Source of the DNA: Candidatus Woesearchaeota archaeon
GTDB taxonomy: Archaea; Nanobdellota; Nanobdellia; SCGC-AAA011-G17; GW2011-AR17
Reading direction: 5' to 3'
DNA length: 6,722 nucleotides
Assembly: GCA_018302165.1 (NCBI GenBank)
Contig: JAGWAA010000039.1
Span: 1-6,722, forward strand
In this document: positions 1-4,333 of the stretch, piece by piece
Position numbering within the stretch: the stretch's first letter is position 1
How the letters are laid out: every line of letters begins with the position of its first letter
Program-made: the position numbers and the translations under genes
Notes under the pieces: model-generated
Database searches by the model: none
What the model was told of the DNA's origin: nothing
The model's input: the letters and a program-made list of their open reading frames with translations, nothing else

Positions 1-98
1 GAGGATACAAAATCTTCTATGGGCAGGCTGATGTAAACCAGCCATATATCTCAAATAATAAGACAAAGTTTAGAGATAATGAATCCTTAGAAGTGTAA
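1..98 (+). CDS. C-terminal fragment of an unidentified protein, possibly TnpB-type (5' end outside window)
   Basis: An open frame enters from the left edge with its first full codon at position 3 and ends at TAA 96-98, giving 31 residues that include GYKIFYGQADVNQ and end in NESLEV. The fragment is hydrophilic and shows no diagnostic motif, so the sequence alone does not identify the protein. The context is suggestive: its last codons form the left arm of a strongly folded, G+C-rich segment that continues just downstream, as happens at the 3' end of tnpB genes in IS200/IS605-type elements, where the gene overlaps its omega RNA. TnpB is therefore a contextual inference. The fragment could also be the tail of any ordinary gene followed by an unrelated structured element. 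Confidence 0.4.
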   Translation, partial: GYKIFYGQADVNQPYISNNKTKFRDNESLEV

Positions 99-176
99 TA
101 TCCCACTGCGAAACAAAGTGAAGCAGGCGAAAGAAGCGAGACCCCTCTGGGGTGGGGATAGCTTCTAAGTATATTC
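81..176 (+). ncRNA. Structured G+C-rich segment; candidate omega RNA / IS605-type right end
   Basis: Nested complementarity is visible. GAAT 81-84 can pair with ATTC 173-176, CTTAGAAG 86-93 is a perfect complement of CTTCTAAG 162-169, and ATCCC 100-104 pairs with GGGAT 155-159. Inside are a small hairpin, CACT 104-107 with AGTG 117-120, and a strong hairpin, ACCCC 141-145 / TCT loop / GGGGT 149-153. Positions 101-165 are about 57% G+C, against a very AT-rich surround. The fold overlaps the end of the preceding reading frame and its stop codon. TnpB elements carry an omega RNA scaffold across the tnpB 3' end and the right end, with the guide just outside, and this layout matches. tRNA and RNase P RNA hallmarks are absent. 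A different structured RNA remains possible. Confidence 0.42.
141..153. repeat. Inverted repeat forming a 5-bp hairpin with a 3-nt loop
   Basis: ACCCC and GGGGT flank a TCT loop, and four further G residues (154-157) follow. It is the strongest local hairpin in the window. It could be the subterminal hairpin of a single-strand transposon end, or a stem-loop of the larger folded RNA. It lacks the T-tract of a bacterial intrinsic terminator. Confidence 0.6.
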
Positions 177-271
177 AGGTTTACTAAAGAGCAATTTTTA
201 GGAATGTGTAATGTTCCTCTTTGGACTTCTATAGATTCATATTCTAAGTTTAATTTAAAAAAATATAGCTC
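177..271. other. Intergenic stretch with no supported gene
   Basis: This AT-rich stretch lies between the folded segment and the stop codon of the minus-strand gene that begins at 529. I see no start codon with a plausible promoter or ribosome binding site. If the left side is a transposon end, the first bases here would be the host flank and would act as the guide segment of an omega RNA. On the minus strand, the frame beyond the neighbouring stop stays open through this region and on to position 17, but it has no start codon. Confidence 0.5.
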
Positions 272-529
272 TTATATAATTTCTTTTTTAGCTATTATTT
301 TTATTGTGTTTTCTAATAAATCTGTTCCAATGTAACCTGCAATCAAACTAATTTTGTAATCTGAATCGAATATTAATCCTGTTGTAGCTCCAATAATTGC
401 TGAAGTTATTATTGTAAAGAGAACTTTTGACCATTTTATTTTAGTTTTAGATCTCATTGCTTTTAATAGTCCTACACAGGCTCTTGTTGCGCCACCTAAC
501 ATACCCAAAACTGCATTTATCCAAATCAT
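272..529 (-). CDS. Small three-helix membrane protein, unknown function (weakly holin-like)
   Basis: The 85-residue protein has three likely membrane segments, at about residues 2-22, 36-54 and 58-78. A basic loop between the first two (KAMRSKTKIKW, about 24-33) suggests a cytoplasmic loop. A GG-x-x-R pattern lies in helix 1 (residues 12-16), and AGYIGTDLLE (64-73) lies in helix 3. Size, helix count and the GYxGTD-like segment recall small phage holin-type proteins, but this is only an impression and no function is assigned. The ATG at 529 has no Shine-Dalgarno. A TATA-like TTTAAATA lies about 28 nt upstream, so the mRNA is probably leaderless. It sits between a possible transposon end and another small membrane protein gene on the same strand. 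The downstream frame stays open for 84 codons after its TAA. Confidence 0.72.
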   Translation of the reverse strand: MIWINAVLGMLGGATRACVGLLKAMRSKTKIKWSKVLFTIITSAIIGATTGLIFDSDYKISLIAGYIGTDLLENTIKIIAKKEII

Positions 530-553
530 TTTTATAAATATAAAGAAGAAGAA

Positions 554-561
554 TATTTAAA
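554..561 (-). promoter_or_regulatory. TATA-like box for the gene starting at 529
   Basis: On the minus strand this reads TTTAAATA, centred about 28 nt before the ATG at 529. That is the normal distance from an archaeal TATA box to the transcription start, so transcription would begin at or next to the start codon. Confidence 0.45.
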
Positions 562-570
562 ATTAACTAA

Positions 571-819
571 TTAACAAGTTGAACAACAATGTTTTCCACA
601 ATATATTGCCCAAGCAAGTGCTACTAGTATAATTCCTAATGCATAATGTAACATTCCGTAATATAGGACACCAGTTGCTAATTGCATTACAAATCCTTGA
701 ACTAAAAATGCAATTCCACCAATTTTTAGAACCAATGCTAAAAGGCCCCAAAGGAACATTCTAAATTTTGATTTACTATGACTTACTTTAGCTACTCTAG
801 CTTTACTTTTTACTGCCAA
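571..819 (-). CDS. Small two-helix membrane protein with a Cys-rich C-terminus, unknown function
   Basis: With a TTG start at 819 the protein has 82 residues. The N-terminus is strongly basic (MAVKSKARVAKVSHSKSK). Two hydrophobic segments follow, at about residues 22-44 and 47-73, and the tail ends CGKHCCSTC (cysteines 74, 78, 79 and 82). The tail could bind metal, form disulfides or be lipid-modified; none of these can be decided here. The start choice rests on GGAGGTG at 826-832, which lies 6 nt before the TTG. The upstream in-frame GTG (826-828) is part of that Shine-Dalgarno motif and is unlikely to be the start. It is one of only two genes here with a clear Shine-Dalgarno, suggesting a leadered mRNA. 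I do not recognise the family. Confidence 0.72.
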   Translation of the reverse strand: MAVKSKARVAKVSHSKSKFRMFLWGLLALVLKIGGIAFLVQGFVMQLATGVLYYGMLHYALGIILVALAWAIYCGKHCCSTC

Positions 820-825
820 AACGTT

Positions 826-832
826 CACCTCC
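826..832 (-). promoter_or_regulatory. Shine-Dalgarno GGAGGTG that fixes a TTG start
   Basis: The minus strand reads GGAGGTG followed by AACGTT and TTG at 819-817. A 6-nt spacer is close to ideal. The same heptamer precedes the HPF-like gene start at 2172 with a 7-nt spacer, which supports TTG 819 over the overlapping GTG. Confidence 0.7.
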
Positions 833-844
833 GTTTTTAAATAG

Positions 845-867
845 TATATATAGTCCCTCTTTTTAAA
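845..867 (-). promoter_or_regulatory. Promoter region for the small Cys-tail membrane protein (two TATA candidates)
   Basis: Two minus-strand TATA-like elements are present: TTTAAA at 862-867 and TATATATA at 845-852. A transcript that includes the Shine-Dalgarno at 826-832 must start upstream of it, and only the distal TTTAAA fits at about 26 nt spacing. The proximal TATATATA is the better box by sequence but would put the start around 822, after the Shine-Dalgarno. Confidence 0.4.
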
Positions 868-899
868 CTTTTATTGTAACTTTTGCGTTGTAACTATTA

Positions 900-1424
900 C
901 TATATGCTCTTTTGAATCTTCATTCCAAGAATTATAGTAAACAAAGATAGTATTAGATTGTTAAATATTAATTGTTTTGCAGATTCAATAAAGAATTTTT
1001 CTGGAAACATTTGAATTAATTTCGATGAAGAAGGTAATAACCAGTAATTGTTTGTGAATAATAATTTGTGAAACAAAATAAATGAATTTTCGAATGAAAG
1101 AAATATTATCGGAAGAGAGAAAGTTATTATTAATGAAATTATTCCTCCATAAAACAAGTCTTTTGTTGATGAAAAGAATAAGGTTATTGCTAATAATATT
1201 ATTAATCCCCAGGAGAGCCAAATTAGGTTTCTAACATCTTTGAGATGAATTATTTCTTCGATAGAATATTCGGTTTTTAATTCTGAGCCTGTGAAATAAT
1301 TTAATAAATCTTTGATTTCTGATTGGTCATAGTTTGATTCTTTTTCATAAAAATCAATATTGAAAATTATAATGTTTAAACTTAGTAAAAGGATTATGAT
1401 TGGAATTGTAAATCTGGAAATCAT
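900..1424 (-). CDS. DUF1461/TIGR01906 integral membrane protein, Lit-like
   Basis: The 174-residue protein has four predicted membrane helices (about 6-23, 66-84, 92-110 and 151-168). The segment between helices 1 and 2 is polar, and ends in SIEEIIHLKDVR with His60. After helix 3 comes SFILFHKLLF with His119, then NNYWLLPSSSKLIQMFPEKFF (125-145). The two histidines, the W-L-L-P segment and L-I-x-M-F-P-E-x-F-F are what I recall as the signature of DUF1461/TIGR01906. That family includes Lit of low-GC Gram-positive bacteria, which moves an acyl chain within lipoproteins and uses two conserved histidines. The protein is somewhat shorter than bacterial members as I recall them. Substrate and reaction in an archaeon, whose lipids differ, are unknown, so I assign the family, not the activity. 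The ATG at 1424 follows the J-domain gene by 41 nt and has no Shine-Dalgarno. Confidence 0.75.
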   Translation of the reverse strand: MISRFTIPIIILLLSLNIIIFNIDFYEKESNYDQSEIKDLLNYFTGSELKTEYSIEEIIHLKDVRNLIWLSWGLIILLAITLFFSSTKDLFYGGIISLIITFSLPIIFLSFENSFILFHKLLFTNNYWLLPSSSKLIQMFPEKFFIESAKQLIFNNLILSLFTIILGMKIQKSI

Positions 1425-1445
1425 ATTTTCTTTGTAACTTTTGAT

Positions 1446-1453
1446 TTTAAGTA
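1446..1453 (-). promoter_or_regulatory. Possible TATA-like box for the DUF1461 gene
   Basis: The minus strand reads ACTTAAAA within ACTTAAAATC, centred about 25 nt before the ATG at 1424, just after the stop of the J-domain gene. It allows independent leaderless expression, though read-through from the J-domain gene is equally possible. Confidence 0.3.
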
Positions 1454-1465
1454 GTTTTTGAAGGG

Positions 1466-1999
1466 TTATAGTAATTCTCTTTTGAGCATTTTATGAGCAT
1501 TATTAATTTCTTTAAATTTTTCTAGATCTCCACCAAGATCTGGATGATGTTCTTTTGCTAACTTCTTATATTTTTCATGAATTAATTCCCAATCATTAGA
1601 ATTTTCTTCAATACCTAATAATTCTCTTGCTTCTTTACGTTTTAGTTCTATATCTTTATCTTCTGTAAAATCTCTGATGAAATCATCATTACTTATTTCA
1701 CCTTTTTCTAAAGATTCTAATTCTAGTTCAATAACTTTTGAAACTGTATATAAATTTTCAATAAAACTGCCTTTGTTGTAGCTATAGTATAAGTATTGTC
1801 CATCATAGTACCAAGATGCTGATGCTTGGACTTTTTTAAGTATAAAGTTTTCTATATTGATATTAACACTTTCTTTGTTAACGCCTATTTTTTTTAAATT
1901 ATTTTCAATATTGTTCTTTAGCTGGATTGCTTTTCTTGAAGATGAATCTTTCATATTAAATGAGTTAAATTCATGTCCTCTTACTTTGATTATATTCAT
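1466..1999 (-). CDS. Protein with C-terminal DnaJ (J) domain
   Basis: The 177-residue soluble protein has its J domain at the C-terminus, about residues 122-175: EARELLGIEENSNDWELIHE, then YKKLAKEHHPDLGGD with the HPD motif at 152-154, then KFKEINNAHKML. The HPD tripeptide is the part of J domains that stimulates Hsp70 (DnaK) ATPase, so the protein can be expected to engage an Hsp70. The Gly/Phe, zinc-finger and substrate-binding regions of full DnaJ are absent, so this is a class C type co-chaperone. The N-terminal 115 residues contain an aromatic cluster (SWYYDGQYLYYSYN, 62-75) and an acidic helical stretch. I do not recognise this part, and it presumably sets the client or location. The ATG at 1999 has no Shine-Dalgarno. 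Two membrane protein genes follow on the same strand. Confidence 0.88.
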   Translation of the reverse strand: MNIIKVRGHEFNSFNMKDSSSRKAIQLKNNIENNLKKIGVNKESVNINIENFILKKVQASASWYYDGQYLYYSYNKGSFIENLYTVSKVIELELESLEKGEISNDDFIRDFTEDKDIELKRKEARELLGIEENSNDWELIHEKYKKLAKEHHPDLGGDLEKFKEINNAHKMLKRELL

Positions 2000-2171
2000 T
2001 GTTGTGTCCTTAGTAATTATTCTAATTTTATCTGGAAATTAGGGGTTTATAATACTTCCTATTTTTACTACTCATTAGCTATTACAGAACAATTATTCTT
2101 AACTAAAGATTTTAGATTGGATAAGCTTAAAAATTAAATTGCCTTATGTATTTTGTTGGAGGTGGTTTTTT
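2000..2171. promoter_or_regulatory. Divergent promoter region between the J-domain and HPF-like genes
   Basis: Two genes leave this 172-nt gap in opposite directions. For the minus-strand gene, TAAAATTA (2024-2031) is centred about 28 nt before the ATG at 1999. For the plus-strand gene, TTAAAAAT (2127-2134) would start transcription near 2157, just ahead of its Shine-Dalgarno. No clear operator palindrome or riboswitch fold was seen between them. Confidence 0.45.
2158..2164 (+). promoter_or_regulatory. Shine-Dalgarno GGAGGTG that fixes the start of the HPF-like gene
   Basis: GGAGGTG lies 7 nt before ATG 2172. The frame is open further upstream to a TTG at 2139, but that start would place this motif inside the coding region and add an atypical peptide containing CWRWFF. 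ATG 2172 is therefore preferred. Confidence 0.75.
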
Positions 2172-2525
2172 ATGGCTGTTATTTATGGCGGATTAAAAGA
2201 TTTGAATTCTATTGAGGTACAACAAATAAAACTTCTTGTTGATCAAGAGTATGTTAAGGTTGAAAGGGAGTTTAAAGAAGCTAAATTAATTGTTGAGATT
2301 GGTAAGGCTGAAAAAGCAGGTGCAAGGGCTAAGTATTCTATACATTTGAGGTTAGAAGATCCAAATTTGATGTTGACAGCAGATGATGCAGATTGGGACC
2401 TTGTAAAAGCTGTTAGAGTTACTTTTGGTAAATTAATTGAACAGGCTCAAAAAAAATCTAAAAAAGCTGTTGTGAAAAAAATGAAAAAAGATGGAAAGAA
2501 GAATTTTATTAAAAATTTAGTTTAA
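2172..2525 (+). CDS. HPF/RaiA-like ribosome-associated protein (probable)
   Basis: The 117-residue basic protein fits the beta-alpha-beta-beta-beta-alpha plan of the HPF/RaiA (sigma-54 modulation) fold. A helix spans about 12-35, strands cover EAKLIVEIGKAE (36-47) and KYSIHLRLEDPN (54-65), a further strand LMLTADDA (66-73) follows, then a helix WDLVKAVRVTFGKLIEQAQK (75-94). The A-D-D-A-D-W-D-L-V-K-A-V pattern matches the start of the last helix in HPF-type proteins. The tail (95-117) is very lysine-rich, as expected for rRNA contact. Family members bind the 30S decoding region and silence idle ribosomes, but this protein's role is inferred from fold-level resemblance. It precedes enolase by 51 nt, with a T-rich terminator-like stretch and a separate promoter between them. 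Confidence 0.58.
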   Translation: MAVIYGGLKDLNSIEVQQIKLLVDQEYVKVEREFKEAKLIVEIGKAEKAGARAKYSIHLRLEDPNLMLTADDADWDLVKAVRVTFGKLIEQAQKKSKKAVVKKMKKDGKKNFIKNLV

Positions 2526-2539
2526 TTTTTTCTTTTTTT
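2526..2539 (+). terminator. T-rich archaeal-type terminator after the HPF-like gene
   Basis: Just after the TAA at 2523-2525 the + strand carries two T runs separated by one C. Archaeal RNA polymerase commonly stops at such oligo-T tracts without a hairpin. The next promoter begins a few bases later, so the position makes sense. Confidence 0.5.
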
Positions 2540-2548
2540 GAAAACTTA

Positions 2549-2554
2549 TTTAAA
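2549..2554 (+). promoter_or_regulatory. TATA-like box for enolase (leaderless spacing)
   Basis: TTTAAA within TTATTTAAAC is centred about 25 nt before ATG 2577, with an A-rich BRE-like stretch (GAAAAC) upstream. No Shine-Dalgarno lies between it and the ATG, which fits a transcript beginning at the start codon. Confidence 0.55.
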
Positions 2555-2576
2555 CTTCTATTGTCTCTGAGTCTTT

Positions 2577-3704
2577 ATGTTAATAAAAGATTTGAAAGCG
2601 AGAGTTATTAAAAATTCTAGAAATGAAAATGCTATTGAAGTCATTGTAAATAAAAAATATGTTGCTTCAGCACCTTCTGGGGCGTCAACTGGGATGTATG
2701 AAGTTAAAGCTTTTACAAAAGATGTTAGGTTTGCTGTGAATTATTTGAATAAGTATTCTGTACATTATGATTTTGAAGAGTTCAAAGATTTAGAAGTATT
2801 AGATCATTTGAAATCTATTATTGGTGGAAATCCTACGATTGCTGTGCAGTATGCTGTTTTGAAAGCAATGAGTAAAAATAAAGTGTATAGTTTCTTAAAT
2901 CCTAAGGCAAAAAAACTTCCTGTACCTTTAGGTAATTGTATTGGTGGAGGAGCGCATACTAAAATTAAAGCTTCTGATATACAAGAATTTTTGTTGATTC
3001 CTAAAGCGAAAACATTTTCTCAAAGAGCGAATATTAATAGGAATGTTTATGAGATGATTGGAAAATTATCTAAAGCTAAATCTAAAACTGATGAAGGGGC
3101 TTTTATTTTGAATCAAAAGAATGAAGATATTTTTGAATTCTTGACTGATTTGGTTTATGAATTTAGGGAACATACAGGATACAAAGTAAATTTTGGAATT
3201 GATTTAGCTGCTTCACAATTTTTCAAAAAAGGAAAATATTATTATAAAAATTCTAAACAGAAAGTTTTATCGCGAGAAAAACAAATTAATCTTGTGAATG
3301 ATTGGATAAAGGAATATAATCTGGGGTTTGTTGAAGATGGATTAGAAGAAAATGATTTTTCTGGGTTTGCTAAATTAAATAAAAAAACTTTGATTTGTGG
3401 TGATGATTTGATAACTACAAATTTAGAACGATTAAAAAAAGCTATAAAATTAAAATCTGTTAATTCTATGATTATTAAACCTAATCAAATTGGTTCTTTA
3501 ATTGAAACTAAGAAGGTTGTTGATTATGCACATAAGCATGGAATAAAAACTGTTATTTCGCATAGGTCTGGAGAAACTATGGATTTCATGATTGCGCATC
3601 TTGCTGTTGCTTGGAATATGTCTTATATTAAAACTGGAATCTTTGGGAAAGAGAGAGAATGTAAATTGAAAGAATTAGTTAATATTGAGAGAGAGATTTG
3701 TTGA
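2577..3704 (+). CDS. eno: Enolase (phosphopyruvate hydratase), shortened archaeal form
   Basis: Enolase interconverts 2-phosphoglycerate and phosphoenolpyruvate in glycolysis/gluconeogenesis in the cytoplasm. The N-terminal domain carries the mobile loop APSGASTG (32-39). The barrel domain keeps every active-site residue I can place: His127 (GGGAH), Glu137 (DIQEF), Glu173 (DEGAF), Asp209 (GIDLAAS), Glu253 (FVEDGLEENDF), Asp276/277 (CGDDL), Lys301 (IKPNQIG), His329-Arg330-Ser331 (SHRSGET) and Lys352 (YIKTG). At 375 residues it is some 50-60 shorter than typical enolases of about 430. The losses are spread over the N-terminal domain and the region after the DIQEF strand. Small substitutions from consensus include SHRSGETMD for SHRSGETED and AASQF for AASEF. 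A working enzyme is likely. In archaea eno usually adjoins rpsB; here a toxin-antitoxin pair lies between. Confidence 0.95.
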   Translation: MLIKDLKARVIKNSRNENAIEVIVNKKYVASAPSGASTGMYEVKAFTKDVRFAVNYLNKYSVHYDFEEFKDLEVLDHLKSIIGGNPTIAVQYAVLKAMSKNKVYSFLNPKAKKLPVPLGNCIGGGAHTKIKASDIQEFLLIPKAKTFSQRANINRNVYEMIGKLSKAKSKTDEGAFILNQKNEDIFEFLTDLVYEFREHTGYKVNFGIDLAASQFFKKGKYYYKNSKQKVLSREKQINLVNDWIKEYNLGFVEDGLEENDFSGFAKLNKKTLICGDDLITTNLERLKKAIKLKSVNSMIIKPNQIGSLIETKKVVDYAHKHGIKTVISHRSGETMDFMIAHLAVAWNMSYIKTGIFGKERECKLKELVNIEREIC

Positions 3705-3732
3705 AAATTTTTCAGAAATTCTTCATTAAGTC

Positions 3733-3740
3733 TTTTAAAG
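3733..3740 (+). promoter_or_regulatory. TATA-like box for the toxin gene
   Basis: TTTTAAAG is centred about 26 nt before ATG 3763, in the 58-nt gap after enolase. There is no Shine-Dalgarno before the ATG, so the toxin mRNA is probably leaderless and separate from enolase. Confidence 0.42.
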
Positions 3741-3762
3741 GTTTTTTTAATAGAAATTAATT

Positions 3763-4149
3763 ATGATTTATAGATTAATATTTGATGAAGAATTTAAAAA
3801 ACAGCTTAAAAAAGCAAAAATAGATTATACTTTAATTTCAAATATATTTGATAAGATTGAGCAAATTGGTCCTGATGCTGGAAAATTGATTGATTCTAAA
3901 TTATTTTTATATGAATTTAAAATGAAAAGGCCACCTTTGAGGATTTACTTTAAGCCTAATTTGATTAATAATGATATTTACATGCTTGCTATTGAAATGA
4001 AGAAATCAGAAAAAATGCAACAAAAATTAATTGATTACTTAAAAAGAATCTTAAGAGAAAAGTTCTTCTTTATTATATTTTTTAGTTTGGATATTTATTT
4101 CAAATTCAAGAAGACGTTTATAGAGTTTAGTATTTCTAAGAGTTTCTAA
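3763..4149 (+). CDS. RelE/ParE-family-like toxin with an extended C-terminus
   Basis: The first ~98 of 128 residues match the compact RelE/ParE/HigB fold. Strand 1 is MIYRLIFDEEFKKQLKK, two helices follow, then GKLIDSKLFLYEFKMKRPPL leads into RIYFKP with Arg60, and DIYMLAIEMKKSEKMQQ leads into the last helix, LIDYLKRIL. Such toxins usually cleave mRNA on the ribosome (RelE) or poison gyrase (ParE); the sequence does not tell which. Residues 97-128 (LREKFFFIIFFSLDIYFKF and beyond) are hydrophobic and aromatic, unlike a toxin tail. They are encoded exactly where the opposite strand encodes a candidate antitoxin, and the core ends where that gene's stop lies. The tail may be a read-through extension fixed by the overlap. 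The gene sits between eno and rpsB. Confidence 0.75.
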   Translation: MIYRLIFDEEFKKQLKKAKIDYTLISNIFDKIEQIGPDAGKLIDSKLFLYEFKMKRPPLRIYFKPNLINNDIYMLAIEMKKSEKMQQKLIDYLKRILREKFFFIIFFSLDIYFKFKKTFIEFSISKSF

Positions 4150-4200
4150 TTCTTTTTTCATTTGGTTATATTCAGTTTTTGAAATTGTAATAGTTTTCAT
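4051..4200 (-). CDS. Candidate 49-residue antitoxin, convergent with and overlapping the toxin
   Basis: The minus strand encodes a 49-residue protein from ATG 4200 to TAA 4053-4051. It begins MKTITISKTEYNQMKKE, continues with LRNTKLYKRLLEFE and ends in INIQTKKYNKEELFS. The opening strand-like MKTITIS, then a charged helix and a short C-terminal segment with KKYNKEEL, is the usual layout of small antitoxins paired with RelE-type toxins in archaea. The N-terminus would dimerise or bind DNA and the C-terminus would wrap the toxin. It overlaps the toxin frame by 99 nt, with codons in exact antiparallel register. TTTATAAA lies about 26 nt upstream of the ATG. Antitoxins normally precede and share an operon with their toxin, so this tail-to-tail layout is odd. 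The frame could be a chance one, but its composition is protein-like. Confidence 0.65.
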   Translation of the reverse strand: MKTITISKTEYNQMKKELETLRNTKLYKRLLEFEINIQTKKYNKEELFS

Positions 4201-4222
4201 GTTTTAAAAGTTAGTTTATTTG

Positions 4223-4230
4223 TTTATAAA
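4223..4230 (-). promoter_or_regulatory. TATA-like box for the antitoxin gene
   Basis: TTTATAAA (self-complementary) is centred about 26 nt before ATG 4200 on the minus strand, the same spacing seen at the enolase and rpsB starts. It supports the antitoxin frame as an expressed leaderless gene. The region to 4302 shows no further coding frame. Confidence 0.45.
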
Positions 4231-4302
4231 ATTTATTGTTATTTTTTTGAAATCTTTTCATTTTTTAAAAGGGTAATAAGGTAGTATTTTTCAACAAAAA
4301 GC

Positions 4303-4310
4303 TTTATATA
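4303..4310 (+). promoter_or_regulatory. Strong BRE/TATA promoter for rpsB, leaderless
   Basis: TTTATATA is centred 27 nt before ATG 4334 and preceded by CAAAAAGC, which resembles an archaeal BRE. No Shine-Dalgarno lies between box and start. This is the clearest promoter in the window, as expected for a ribosomal protein gene. Confidence 0.72.
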
Positions 4311-4333
4311 CCCTTACTTATTTCAGTAGTTCC

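Noticed and set aside
100..130. The segment around ATCCCACTGCGAAAC...GTGAAGC vaguely recalls the CCCAT-CCGAAC-GAAG core of 5S rRNA.
   Set aside because: The spacing to the closing stem is too short, helix II is missing and the conserved positions do not match, so it is not 5S rRNA.
1..176. RNase P RNA or tRNA in the folded left segment.
   Set aside because: No GAGGAAAGTCC or ACAGAA-type RNase P core and no GGTTCGA-type T-loop or tRNA cloverleaf is present.
563..751. Minus-strand 62-codon frame overlapping the Cys-tail membrane protein gene.
   Set aside because: It is a shadow frame of the better-supported gene and has no promoter or ribosome site of its own.
985..1221. Minus-strand 78-codon frame inside the DUF1461 gene.
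   Set aside because: It is low-complexity and Asn/Ile-rich, and lies within a gene that shows clear family motifs.
874..1443. The identical 12-mer TTGTAACTTTTG occurs at 874-885 and 1432-1443, flanking the DUF1461 gene like target-site duplications.
   Set aside because: With this base composition about ten identical 12-mer pairs are expected by chance in a window this long, and there are no terminal inverted repeats or transposase.
1857..2042. Plus-strand 61-codon hydrophobic frame opposite the J-domain gene.
   Set aside because: It is the antisense of a J-domain protein coding region, and AT-rich antisense often looks hydrophobic.
2139..2171. Upstream TTG start for the HPF-like gene, adding 11 residues.
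   Set aside because: It would place the strong Shine-Dalgarno at 2158-2164 inside the gene. ATG 2172 has ideal spacing to it.
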